From Streptomyces sp. SN-593 (GTDB lineage Bacteria > Actinomycetota > Actinomycetes > Streptomycetales > Streptomycetaceae): DNA of 64,000 nt. Positions 14,101 to 20,600 of this stretch are shown here, piece after piece (the first letter of the stretch is position 1; each line of letters opens with the position of its first letter). Where the stretch lies: the NCBI RefSeq assembly GCF_016756395.1, contig NZ_AP018365.1, positions 7,382,001 to 7,446,000 on the forward strand, written 5' to 3'. Under the pieces are notes generated by a model that saw only the letters and a program-made list of their open reading frames with translations, was not told where the DNA came from and made no database searches. The position numbers and the translations under genes were made by a program.

Positions 14101-17100
14101 TGTCGTTGGGGGCGATGCCGTGGCTGGCCGACCACACCGTCCACGGCACCGTCCTGCTCCCGGGTACGGCCTTCGTGGACCTCGCAGTCCACGCCGGTGA
14201 TCTGGCCGGGTGCGGCGTGCTGGAGGAGTTGACGCTCCAGGAGCCCCTGGTCCTGCCGGGCCAAGGTGGTGTGCAGCTTCAGGTCCACGTCGGTGACAGC
14301 GACGACGGCAGCGGTCGCCGAACGGTCACGGTCTCTTCCCGTGAAGGGGAGGGCGAGTGGGTCCGGCATGCCGTGGGCGTACTGGTCCCGGGCGGTAGTG
14401 AGCCCGTCCCGGCCCCGCTTGACGCCTGGCCTCCGGCGGGTGCGGAGCCCGTTCAGATGGATGGCGCTTACGAGAACTTCGCCGAGCGTGGTTATGGCTA
14501 CGGCCCGGCGTTCCAGGGCATGCGTCAGGTCTGGCGCTCCGGGGACACCGTCTATGCCGAGGTGGAACTGCCTGAGGTCGTCGACTCCGATGTGGCCGGG
14601 TTCGGTCTGCACCCGGCGCTGCTCGATGCCGCTTTGCACGGTCTCCTGGCCGTCGGTAGCAGCAACAGTAGTGGCGGGGCGGGGTTGCCGTTTGCGTGGT
14701 CGGGGGTGCGGCTGTTGGCCGGTGGTGCCCGCCATCTGCGGGTTGTTCTGGCCCCGGCGCAGGGGGGTGTCTCGGTCACCGCGTTCGACGGTGTGGGTGC
14801 ACCGGTGTTGGAGGCGCGGTCGTTGGCGCTGCGTGAGGCATCGGCCGGTCAGCTCGCCGGGCCGGGGCGGCAGGTGCGGCAGTCGCTGTTCACCGTGGAC
14901 TGGGTCCCGCTGCCGGCATCTCAGGCCGTTGGCACTGCGGTGCAATGGGTGCGGCACGGCGGGGCTGAGCTGGCGCCCGTTGTTGTTGCCACGGTTCCGG
15001 CCGCGGAATCCGGGGTGTCGGCTCCGCGAGCGGCCCAGTCGGCTGCCGCGACGGTGCTGGGTTGGGTGCAGCAGTGGCTGGCCGATCCCGCCACCGATGA
15101 TGCGCGGTTGGTGATCTGGACCCAGGGCGCGGCTGCCGGCCAGGACCTGGCCGCCGCGGCGGTGACGGGTCTGCTCCGCTCGGCCCAGTCCGAGCACCCC
15201 GGCTGCCTGGTCCTGGTCGACGTCGACCCGTCAGCCGGTCTCGACCCGACCCACGACGCCGACGTGGACACCGTCCTGGCCGTGGCCCTGGACGCCGACG
15301 AGCCCGAGGTCCGCATCCGTCCCGCTACTGACGGCGGGAACGTCGCGGCGTTCGGCCGGCGGCTGGCCCGGGCGGGGGCGGCCGGCGAACTGGAGCTCCC
15401 CCGTGGTTCGGGTTGGCGGGTGGAGATTGCTCGGCCGGGTGACCTGGGCAGTGCCGCTGTCGTCGACGCTCCCGACGCGGGCGTGGCGCTGTCGGCGGGC
15501 CAGGTGCGGGTGGGCCTGCGTGCGGTGGGCGTGAACTTCCGCGACGTGGTGACCGGGCTGGGGATGGTCTCCGACGGCCGGATCCTCGGCGGGGAAGGTG
15601 CGGGTACCGTCCTGGAGATCGGTCCCGGGGTGACCGGCCTGACGGTTGGTCAGTCGGTGATGGGTCTGGTTCCGGGCTGGGGCCCGGTCGGGATCGTGGA
15701 CAGCCGGGTGCTGGCCCCGATCCCGCAGGGTTGGTCGTTCGAACAGGCTGCGGCGGTGCCGGTCGGGTTCCTGACCGCGTTCTACGGGTTGCGGGATCTG
15801 GGCCAAGTCCAGTCCGGTCAGCGGGTGCTGATTCACGCCGGTACGGGTGGTGTGGGTACGGCGGCGGTGCAGCTTGCCCAGGCGTGGGGGCTGGAGGTCT
15901 TTGCGACGGCGAGTCCGGCCAAGCAGTCCGCTTTGCGGGCCATGGGCGTGGAGGAGAGCCATATCGCCTCGACCCGTGATCTCGCGTTCCGCGACCGGTT
16001 CCTGGCTGTGACCGGTGGCGAGGGCATGGACGTGGTCCTCAACGCGCTGGCCGGGGAGTTCACGGACGCGTCGCTGCGGTTGCTGCCGCGCGGTGGCCGG
16101 TTCGTGGAGATGGGCAAGACTGATATCCGCGACCCCGAGGAGGTGGCCCAGACCTATCCGGGCGTGGTGTATCAGGCGTTCGACCTGATGGACGCGGGCG
16201 AGCCGCGGGTGGCGGAGATGCTGGCCGAGCTCGGTGCGATGTTCGAGGCGGGCACGCTGGTGCCGCCGCCGGTGACGTGCTTCGAGTTGTCGCAGGCGGT
16301 GGCGGCACTGCGCCACCTCCAGGCCGCCCGCCATATCGGCAAGGTCGTCGTGAACGTCCCGGCCCAGTGGGACCCCGAGGGCACGGTGCTGATCACGGGC
16401 GGCACCGGGACCCTGGGCGGGGAGTTGGCCCGGCACCTGGCCGGCTCCCGGGGCATGCGGCACCTGCTGCTGTTGTCCCGGCGGGGTCCGGCGGCGCCGG
16501 GTGTGGCGCGCCTGGTCGCGGAACTCGCCGGATCGGGTGCTGAGGTGCGGGTGCAGGCCGGCGATGCCGCCGACCGCGACGCCCTCGCCTCGGTCCTGGC
16601 CAAGAACGCGGTCGATCGTCCGTTGACGGCGGTGGTGCATGCCGCTGGAGTGATCGACGACGCGACCGTGGAGTCGTTGACGCCCGAGCGTATGGCGCCG
16701 GTGCTGGCGGCGAAGGCGGACGCAGCGTGGAACCTGCACGAGTTGACCGAGGGCGCGGGCCTGGCCGGCTTCGTCCTGTATTCCTCGGCCGCAGCCAGCG
16801 TGGGCAGCCCCGGGCAGGGCAGTTACGCCGCCGCGAACGCGTTCCTGGACGCGCTGGCCGCCTACCGCCGGGAACGGCACCTGGCCGGCCAGTCGCTGGC
16901 GTGGGGGTTGTGGGCCCAGACCTCCGAGATCACCGGGCAGTTGGCCGGTGCCGACCTCTCCCGTCTGCGCCGTGGCGGCATCCAGCCGCTGGCGACGGAG
17001 CAGGGGCTGGCGCTGTTCGAGGCGGCCGCCGCGCTGGGCGCGCCGCTGGCGGTCCCGGCCCGGCTGGACCTGGCGGCGTTCACTCGCGGCGGAAGGCCGG

Positions 17101-17693
17101 TGCCCGCGCTACTGCGGGGGCTGGTCGCTGGTGGCGTCGCCGCACGCCCGACCGCGGCCGTTGCCGCGGATGCCGGTGGCCTGGCGGCGCGGCTGGCCGT
17201 GCTCGGCCCTGCCGAGCGTGAGCAGGAAGTCCTGGAGATCGTCCGGGCCTCTGTCGCCGTCGTGCTGGGCCACGCACACCCCGGGGACATCGATCCCCAG
17301 GGGGCCTTCCGGGACATGGGCATCGACTCCCTCACCGGGCTGGAACTGCGCAACCGGCTTGCGAACGAGACCGGCCTCACCCTCCCCGCCACCCTGGTCT
17401 TCGACCAGCCGACACCACTGGAGGTCGCCCGGTTCCTGTGCCCGGAGATCGTTGCGGACACGGTGGTGGAACCGGCGGTCCTCACCCAACTCGCCCAGCT
17501 TGAATCAATCCTCTCCGAGATACCCGCGGACAGCGAAATGCGCTCCGACATCACGGCCCGGCTGCGGACCGTGCTGTTGAAATGGATGCGCAACCAGGAG
17601 CCGACCGCGGAGAACACCGCGGCGCAGAAACTCGAGTCGGCCTCGGCTGATGAAGTCTTTGACTTTATTGCTAAAGAGCTAGGAGTTTCCTGA
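1..17693 (+). CDS. Modular type I polyketide synthase, 3 reducing modules (5' end outside window)
   Basis: The reading frame is already open at the left edge (in frame from base 3, inside the NIGHTQ region of a KS), so the true start lies upstream; about 5896 residues are visible. Domains in order: KS C-terminus, AT, DH, ER, KR, ACP (module A, to about 5100); KS-AT-DH-ER-KR-ACP (module B, about 5155-11230); KS-AT-DH-ER-KR-ACP (module C, about 11305-17440); then a C-terminal docking region (about 17450-17690) ending in the acidic helix DEVFDFIAKEL. Complete KS domains have TACSSS, HGTGT and NIGHTQ; ACPs have GIDSL with the phosphopantetheine serine. The enzyme extends and fully reduces a polyketide chain and hands it to the protein encoded 4 bases downstream. 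The product family is not recognised. Adjacent modules are so alike that assembly errors are possible. Confidence 0.97.
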   Translation, partial: HTQAAAGVAGVIKMVQAMRHGMLPESLHVDAPSSHVDWSAGAVELLTAPREWPSHSGPRRAGVSAFGISGTNVHLILEQPAQDVSAVDVPVLDGVESASELGSGSGGSVAWVVSARSGGALAAQAGRLAEFVGARPEVRVQDVALSLAVSRTTTFSHRGVVVGEDRDQLLAGLGAVASGREAPGAVTGVVGSVSVSGPVFVFAGQGAQWVGMGLELWDGEPVFAAAMERCAVALEPFVEWRLRDVLADAGLLGRVDVVQPASWAVAVSLAELWRAYGVEPAAVVGHSQGEIAAACVAGGLSLEDGARVVALRSRALAGLAGTGGMVSVPAGLGEVGEWISAWGEDLSVAAVNGPRQVVVAGAARACTEFAEAYADRGARRIAVDYASHTAHVEAVEERLAEDLAGVVPESSPVPFFSTLEARVLDTAELDGGYWFRNLRRTVRFGEVVAMLAAEGHRVFVEVSPHPVLGLAVVQAGEELVAAGTLQRGDGGRSRWLTALAGAYAAGVEVDWAAVTADGGRAVKVALPTYPFQRERYWPKAVAGHGDAPSAGQERVGHPLLAAAVWLAEGDGLVLTGRLSLAVMPWLADHAVHGTVLLPGTAFVDLAIHAGDLAGCGVLEELTLQEPLVLPGSGGVQLQVHVGDSDGDSGRRTVTVSSRGGEGEWLRHAVGVLVATDGEPGPASLAVWPPAGAESLQMDGAYERFAGRGYGYGPAFQGLRQVWRAGDTVYAEVELPEVVDSDATGFGLHPALLDAALHGLLAVGSSNSSGGTGLPFAWSGVRLLASGARHLRVVLAPAQGGVSVTAFDGVGEPVLHARSLVLRDSSAGQLAGPGRQVRQSLFTVDWVPLPVPPETVDTAVRWVRHGETELAPVVVAAVPAAEPGVSAPRAAQVAAATVLGWVQEWLADPATDDARLVVWTRGAAAGQDLAAAAVVGLVRSAQSEHPGRLLLLDVDPSVGLDPTHDADVDTVLAVALGADEPEVRISSASDGGGAAAFGRRLVRAGASGELVLPGGSGWRVEVARPGDLGSVAVVDAPEADAALSAGQVRVGLRAVGVNFHDVVGGLGMVVDGRVLGMEGAGVVLEIGPGVTGLTVGQSVMGLVQGWGPVGVVDARLLAPVPQGWSFQQAASVSAGFLTAFYALRDLAQVRPGQRVLIHAGTGGVGTAAVQLARAWGLEVFATASPAKQSALRAMGVEESHIASTRDLVFCERFLAVTGGEGMDVVVNALAGEFTDASLRLLPRGGRFVEMGKTDIRDAVQVAASHPGVIYRAFDLMDAGEPRVAEMLAELGAMFEAGELVPPPVTCFELSQAVAALRHLQAARHIGKVVLNVPAQWDPEGTVLVTGGTGTLGGALARHLVKARGMRHLVLMSRRGPAAPGVAQLVGELAATGASVRVQAGDAADRDALASVLARVAADRPLTAVVHAAGVIDDATVESLTPERMAPVLAAKADAAWNLHELTETAGLSGFVLYSSAAAVMGSPGQGSYAAANAFLDALATYRRDRHRTGQSLAWGLWAQASEMTGHLAGADLSRARRGGIQPLTTEQGMALFEAATVLGAPLAVPARLDLTGLSRGGRPVPALLRGLTTGDVSARPTAAMATVAPAGGLAARLVALGPTEREQEVLQIVRAGTAVVLGHAGPGEIDSQRAFRDMGIDSLTGLELRNRLANETGLTLPATLVFDQPTPLEVARFLVAEVCGTELVVDAAAVPAVRVATDEPVAIVGMGCRFPGGVEDPDGFWQLVATGTDAMSGFPENRGWETPDLSDSADGSTAFAPVGGFLDGAGEFDAEFFGISPREALGMDPQQRLLLETCWEALEDAGITPGSLKGTDTGVYAGIITSGYRITEQDGAGGFGLTGTTASVASGRVAYSLGLQGPAVSIDTACSSSLTAIHLAAQALRAGECGIALAGGVTVMATPGTYREFARQRGLAADGRCKPFAEAADGTGWGEGVGVLVLERLSDARERGHRVLAVVAGSAVNQDGASNGLSAPNGPSQQRVIRAALASAGLQPADVDVVEAHGTGTALGDPIEAQALLATYGQGRPEGRPLLLGSVKSNIGHTQAAAGVAGVIKMVQAMRHGMLPQTLHVDAPSSHVDWSAGAVELLSTPREWPVGSGPRRAGVSAFGISGTNVHLILEQPAQDAAAVEIPVLEGSGSGGSVVWVVSARSGGALAAQAGRLAEFVGARPGVSVRDVALSLAVSRTTAFSHRVVVVGEDRERLVAGLGAVAAGREAPGVVTGVVSGVAGSVSGPVFVFAGQGAQWVGMGLELWDGEPVFAAAMERCAAALEPFVEWRLRDVLADAGLLGRVDVVQPASWAVAVSLAELWRAYGVEPVAVVGHSQGEIAAACVAGGLSLEDGARVVALRSRALAGLAGSGGMVSVPAGLGEVGEWISAWGEDLSVAAVNGPRQVVVAGAARACTEFAEAYADRGARRIAVDYASHTAHVEAVEERLAGDLAGVSPVSGAVPFFSTLEARVLDTAELDGGYWFRNLRRTVRFGEVVAMLAAEGHRVFVEVSPHPVLGLAVAQAGEDLVAAGTLQRGDGGRNRWLTALAGAYAAGVEVDWAAVTTAAGASKVTLPTYPFQREHYWPKAVAGHGDAPSIGLERAGHPLLAAAVWLAEGDGLVLTGRLSLGAMPWLADHTVHGTVLLPGTAFVDLAVHAGDLAGCGTLEELTLQEPLVLPGQGGVQLQVHVGDSEGDSGRRTVTVSSRDGDGEWVRHAVGVLTPVGGEPTPAPLPVWPPAGAEPVPVDDAYEKLAQRGYGYGPAFQGLRQVWQAGDTVYAEVELPQAAEADAAGFGLHPALLDAALHGLLAVGSSNGSGGTGLPFAWSGVRLLASGARHLRVTLVRGAGDVSVTAFDGVGEPVLQARSLAMREASAGQLAGPERQVRQSLFTVDWVPLPAPQPVGITVPWVRHGESLGSAPVVVAVVPAAEPGVSAPRAAQSAAATVLGWVQQWLADPETDTARLVVWTQGAAAGQNLAAAAVTGLLRSAQSEHPGRLVLVDVDPSAALDPTHDADVDTLLAVALGTDEPEIRIRPETGGVAAFGRRLVRAGASGELVLPGGAGWRVEVARPGDLGSVAVVDAPEADAALSAGQVRVGLRAVGVNFHDVVGGLGMVVDGRVLGMEGAGVVLETGAAVDGLTVGQPVMGLLPGWGPVGVVDSRLLAPIPHGWSFQQAAAVPAGFLTAFYALRDLAQAQPGQRVLIHAGTGGVGTAAVQLAKMWGLEVFATASPAKQPALRAMGVADTHIASTRDLVFCERFLAVTGGEGMDVVVNALAGEFTDASLRLLPRGGRFVEMGKTDIRDAAQVAASHPGVIYRAFDLMDAGVPRVAEMLAELGVMFEAGTLVPPPVTCFELSQAVAALRHLQAARHVGKVVLNVPAQWDPEGTVLVTGGTGTLGGELARHLVDVRGMRHLLLLSRRGPAARGVARLVAELAGSGAEVRVQAGDAADRDALASVLARVAADRPLTAVVHAAGVIDDATVESLTPERMAPVLAAKADAAWNLHELTEGAGLAGFVLYSSAAAVMGSAGQGSYAAANAFLDALVAYRRERHLAGQSLAWGLWAQASGMTGHLEGAGLSRLRRGGVQPLSTEQGLALFEAAAALGAPLAVPARLDLSGLSRGGRPVPALLRRLTAGDVSARPTAAAAADAGGLAARLAALPPADREQEVVEVVRASAAVVLGHSRPEDIDPQRAFRDMGIDSLTGLELRNRLANETGLTLPATLVFDQPTPLEVARFLVAEACGAGGVVGETALPVVRVGTDEPVAIVGMGCRFPGGVEDPEGFWQLVATGTDAMSGFPVNRGWETPDLSEPADGGAAFAPVGGFLYGAGEFDAEFFGISPREALGMDPQQRLLLETCWEALEDAGITPGSLRGSDTGVYAGIVASGYRISEQDGAGGFGMTGTTASVASGRVAYSLGLQGPAVSIDTACSSSLTAIHLAAQALRSGECGMALAGGVTVMATPGTYREFARQRGLAADGRCKPFAEAADGTGWGEGVGMVVLERLSDARERGHRVLAVVAGSAINQDGASNGLSAPNGPSQQRVIRAALASAGLQPADVDVVEAHGTGTALGDPIEAQALLATYGQGRPEGRPLLLGSVKSNIGHTQAAAGVAGVIKMVQAMRHGMVPQTLHVDAPSSHVDWSAGAVELLTAPREWPVGSGPRRAGVSAFGISGTNVHLILEEPTVNGSALEGSDGGGRLVDASIPDAAVLEGPESGGSVAWVVSARSAGALAAQAGRLAEFVGARPEVGVRDVALSLAVTRTTGFAHRLAVVGEDRDQLLAGLVAAGRGEVVPGVVSGVAASASASGSGSGVGGGRVGVVFSGQGSQRVGMGLGLCGVFPVFARAFDEVCECFEGLLPGSLREVIGVGGGELDRTVFAQAGLFAVQVGLFRLWSSWGVVPDCVAGHSLGEVTAAYVAGVWGLEDACAVVAARGRLMEGLGGGGAMVVLDASGVEAEGLVAGRVGVSVAAVNGPRQSVISGVGSVVEELAGVWRAGGGRVRRLRVGHGFHSPLMDPMLGEFRGVLEGVSFGEPGLVLVSGVVGADVRDPGYWVGHVRGTVRHHDVVEAMRARGVGVFAELGPDGALSAMDESGVSLWVPALRGGGDEAESVVRAVAGLYAAGVDVDWAAVATAAGGGGGARTVALPTYPFQRRHYWPKAVSARGDVSSVGQERVGHPLLGAAVWLAEGDGLVLTGRLSLGAMPWLADHTVHGTVLLPGTAFVDLAVHAGDLAGCGVLEELTLQEPLVLPGQGGVQLQVHVGDSDDGSGRRTVTVSSREGEGEWVRHAVGVLVPGGSEPVPAPLDAWPPAGAEPVQMDGAYENFAERGYGYGPAFQGMRQVWRSGDTVYAEVELPEVVDSDVAGFGLHPALLDAALHGLLAVGSSNSSGGAGLPFAWSGVRLLAGGARHLRVVLAPAQGGVSVTAFDGVGAPVLEARSLALREASAGQLAGPGRQVRQSLFTVDWVPLPASQAVGTAVQWVRHGGAELAPVVVATVPAAESGVSAPRAAQSAAATVLGWVQQWLADPATDDARLVIWTQGAAAGQDLAAAAVTGLLRSAQSEHPGCLVLVDVDPSAGLDPTHDADVDTVLAVALDADEPEVRIRPATDGGNVAAFGRRLARAGAAGELELPRGSGWRVEIARPGDLGSAAVVDAPDAGVALSAGQVRVGLRAVGVNFRDVVTGLGMVSDGRILGGEGAGTVLEIGPGVTGLTVGQSVMGLVPGWGPVGIVDSRVLAPIPQGWSFEQAAAVPVGFLTAFYGLRDLGQVQSGQRVLIHAGTGGVGTAAVQLAQAWGLEVFATASPAKQSALRAMGVEESHIASTRDLAFRDRFLAVTGGEGMDVVLNALAGEFTDASLRLLPRGGRFVEMGKTDIRDPEEVAQTYPGVVYQAFDLMDAGEPRVAEMLAELGAMFEAGTLVPPPVTCFELSQAVAALRHLQAARHIGKVVVNVPAQWDPEGTVLITGGTGTLGGELARHLAGSRGMRHLLLLSRRGPAAPGVARLVAELAGSGAEVRVQAGDAADRDALASVLAKNAVDRPLTAVVHAAGVIDDATVESLTPERMAPVLAAKADAAWNLHELTEGAGLAGFVLYSSAAASVGSPGQGSYAAANAFLDALAAYRRERHLAGQSLAWGLWAQTSEITGQLAGADLSRLRRGGIQPLATEQGLALFEAAAALGAPLAVPARLDLAAFTRGGRPVPALLRGLVAGGVAARPTAAVAADAGGLAARLAVLGPAEREQEVLEIVRASVAVVLGHAHPGDIDPQGAFRDMGIDSLTGLELRNRLANETGLTLPATLVFDQPTPLEVARFLCPEIVADTVVEPAVLTQLAQLESILSEIPADSEMRSDITARLRTVLLKWMRNQEPTAENTAAQKLESASADEVFDFIAKELGVS
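5155..11240 (+). other. PKS module B: KS-AT(methylmalonyl)-DH-ER-KR-ACP
   Basis: KS about 5155-6400 with the active cysteine in DTACSSS (about 5646-5666). AT about 6755-7600 with GHSQGE and YASH, predicting methylmalonyl-CoA. DH about 7825-8640 with HTVHGTVLLP and a downstream DAALH. ER about 9190-10140 shares the unusual NFHD with module A. KR about 10168-10720 is B-type (IDD, no epimerising signature). ACP about 10985-11230 with GIDSL. Predicted output is again a fully reduced methyl-branched unit. All catalytic residues looked for are present except the Arg-to-His change in the ER. Confidence 0.9.
11305..17440 (+). other. PKS module C: KS-AT(malonyl)-DH-ER-KR-ACP
   Basis: KS about 11305-12555 (DTACSSS). 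The KS-AT linker carries an extra acidic segment (starting EEPTVNG) that is shared only with module G. AT about 12960-13870 has GHSLGE and HGFH instead of YASH, predicting malonyl-CoA; its DNA is strikingly GT-rich with TTG, GTG and TTT codons, unlike the surrounding domains. DH about 14035-14850, ER about 15410-16360 with the normal NFRD, KR about 16385-16930, ACP about 17215-17440. Predicted extension: one saturated unbranched C2 unit, after which the chain passes to the next protein. Confidence 0.9.
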
Positions 17694-17697
17694 TCCC

Positions 17698-20600
17698 ATG
17701 ACTGAGATGACAGAGCACGAGAAGCTCCTCAGCTATCTGAAGAAGGTCACGGCCGACTCCTACGAGACCAAGGAACGCCTGCGGAAGATCGAGGCACGCG
17801 AAAAGGAACCGGTGGCGATCGTCGGTATGGGGTGCCGGTTCCCGGGCGGGGTCGAGGACCCGGAGGGCTTCTGGCGAATGGTCGCTGCCGGGACCGACGC
17901 GATGTCGGGCTTTCCGGCGAACCGTGGGTGGGAGACGCCGGGCCTGTCCGATCCCCGTGACGAGGGCGCTGCCTACACTCCTGTGGGTGGTTTCCTCGAT
18001 GGTGCCGGTGAGTTCGATGCGGAGTTCTTCGGGATCAGTCCGCGTGAGGCGTTGGGGATGGATCCCCAGCAGCGGCTGCTGTTGGAGACGTGCTGGGAGG
18101 CGCTGGAGGACGCGGGCATCACTCCGGGTTCGCTGAAGGGCACCGACACGGGTGTCTACGCCGGGATCATCGCCTCGGGCTACCGGGTCGGTGAGCAGGA
18201 TGGTGCCGGGGGTTTCGGCCTGACCGGGACGACGGCGAGTGTGGCGTCGGGTCGGGTGGCGTACGCGCTGGGGTTACAGGGTCCCGCGGTGTCGGTGGAC
18301 ACGGCTTGCTCCTCGTCGCTGATGGCGATTCACCTGGCTGCGCAGGCGCTCCGCGCGGGTGAGTGCGGGATGGCGCTGGCCGGCGGTGTGACGGTGATGG
18401 CCTCGCCCGGGACGTTCACGGAGTTCGCTCGGCAGCGAGGGTTGGCTGCTGATGGCCGGTGCAAGCCGTTCGCGGAGGCGGCTGACGGGACCGGGTGGGG
18501 TGAGGGTGTCGGGGTCCTGGTGTTGGAGCGGCTGTCCGTGGCCCGTGAGCGTGGGCACCGGGTGTTGGCGGTGATCTCCGGTAGTGCGGTGAACCAGGAT
18601 GGCGCGTCCAACGGGTTGTCGGCGCCGAATGGTCCGTCGCAGCAGCGGGTGATCCGGGCGGCGTTGGCGGGTGCGGGGCTTCAGCCGGGTGATGTCGATG
18701 TGGTGGAGGCGCACGGAACTGGTACGGCCCTGGGTGATCCGATCGAGGCGCAGGCGCTGTTGGCGACCTACGGTCAGGGTCGACCGGAGGGTCGGCCGCT
18801 TCTGTTGGGTTCGGTGAAGTCGAACATCGGTCATACCCAGGCGGCTGCGGGTGTGGCGGGTGTGATCAAGATGGTGCAGGCGATGCGGTACGGGACGCTG
18901 CCGCAGACGTTGCACGTGGACGCCCCGTCCTCGCACGTGGACTGGTCGGCGGGGGCGGTGGAGTTGTTGACGGCGCCGCGGGAGTGGCCGGTGGGGTCCG
19001 GTCCGCGGCGGGCTGGTGTGTCGGCGTTCGGGATCAGCGGCACCAATGTGCACCTGATCCTTGAGCAGCCCGCGCAGGACGTGTCCGCGGGGGATGTCCC
19101 TGTCCTGGATGGGGTGGAGTCTGCCTCGGGGTCGGGGTCGGGGTCTGGGGGTTCGGTGGCGTGGGTGGTGTCGGCGCGGTCGGCTGGGGCGTTGGCTGCG
19201 CAGGCGGGTCGGTTGGCGGAGTTTGTGGGGGCTCGGCCGGAGGTGGGGGTTCGGGATGTGGCGTTGTCGTTGGCGGTGACGCGGACGACGGGGTTTGCGC
19301 ATCGTGTGGCGGTGGTGGGTGAGGACCGTGACCAACTGTTGGCGGGTCTGGGGGCGGTTGCGGCGGGCCGGGGGGAGGTGGTGCCGGGTGTGGTGTCGGG
19401 GGTTGTTGGTGGTGTGTCTGGTGTGGCTGGTGCGGGTTCTGGTGTGGGTTCTGTTGGTTCTGGTGGCGGTGTTGCTGGTGTTGGTGGTGGTCGGGTGGGG
19501 GTGGTGTTTTCGGGTCAGGGTTCGCAGCGGGTGGGGATGGGGTTGGGGTTGTGTGGGGTGTTTCCGGTGTTTGCTCGGGCGTTTGATGAGGTGTGTGAGT
19601 GTTTTGAGGGTTTGTTGCCGGGGTCGTTGCGTGAGGTGATTGGTGTGGGGGGTGGGGAGTTGGATCGGACGGTGTTTGCGCAGGCGGGGTTGTTTGCGGT
19701 GCAGGTGGGGTTGTTTCGGTTGTGGTCGTCGTGGGGTGTGGTGCCGGATTGTGTGGCGGGTCATTCGTTGGGTGAGGTGACGGCGGCTTATGTGGCGGGG
19801 GTGTGGGGTTTGGAGGATGCGTGTGCGGTGGTGGCGGCGCGGGGTCGTTTGATGGAGGGGTTGGGTGGGGGTGGGGCGATGGTGGTGTTGGATGCGTCGG
19901 GTGTGGAGGCGGAGGGGTTGGTGGCGGGGCGTGTGGGGGTGTCGGTGGCGGCGGTGAATGGTCCTCGGCAGTCGGTGATTTCGGGTGTGGGGTCGGTGGT
20001 GGAGGAGTTGGCGGGGGTGTGGCGTGCGGGGGGTGGGCGTGTTAGGCGGTTGCGGGTGGGTCATGGGTTTCATTCGCCGTTGATGGATCCGATGTTGGGT
20101 GAGTTTCGGGGGGTGTTGGAGGGGGTGTCGTTTGGTGAGCCGGGGTTGGTGTTGGTGTCGGGGGTGGTGGGGGCGGATGTGCGGGATCCGGGGTATTGGG
20201 TGGGGCATGTGCGGGGGACGGTGCGTCATCACGATGTGGTGGAGGCGATGCGGGCGCGGGGGGTGGGTGTGTTTGCGGAGTTGGGTCCGGATGGTGCGTT
20301 GTCGGCGATGGATGAGTCGGGGGTGTCGTTGTGGGTTCCGGCGTTGCGTGGGGGTGGGGATGAGGCGGAGTCGGTGGTGCGGGCGGTGGCGGGGTTGTAT
20401 GCGGCGGGTGTGGATGTGGATTGGGCCGCGGTGGCCACCGCAGCCGGCGGGGGTGGGGGTGCGAGGAGGGTTGCTCTGCCGACGTATCCGTTCCAGCGCC
20501 GGCACTACTGGCCCAAGGCCGTCAGCGCGCGTGGGGATGTTTCGTCGGTGGGGCAGGAGCGGGTGGGGCATCCGTTGCTGGGTGCTGCGGTGTGGCTGGC

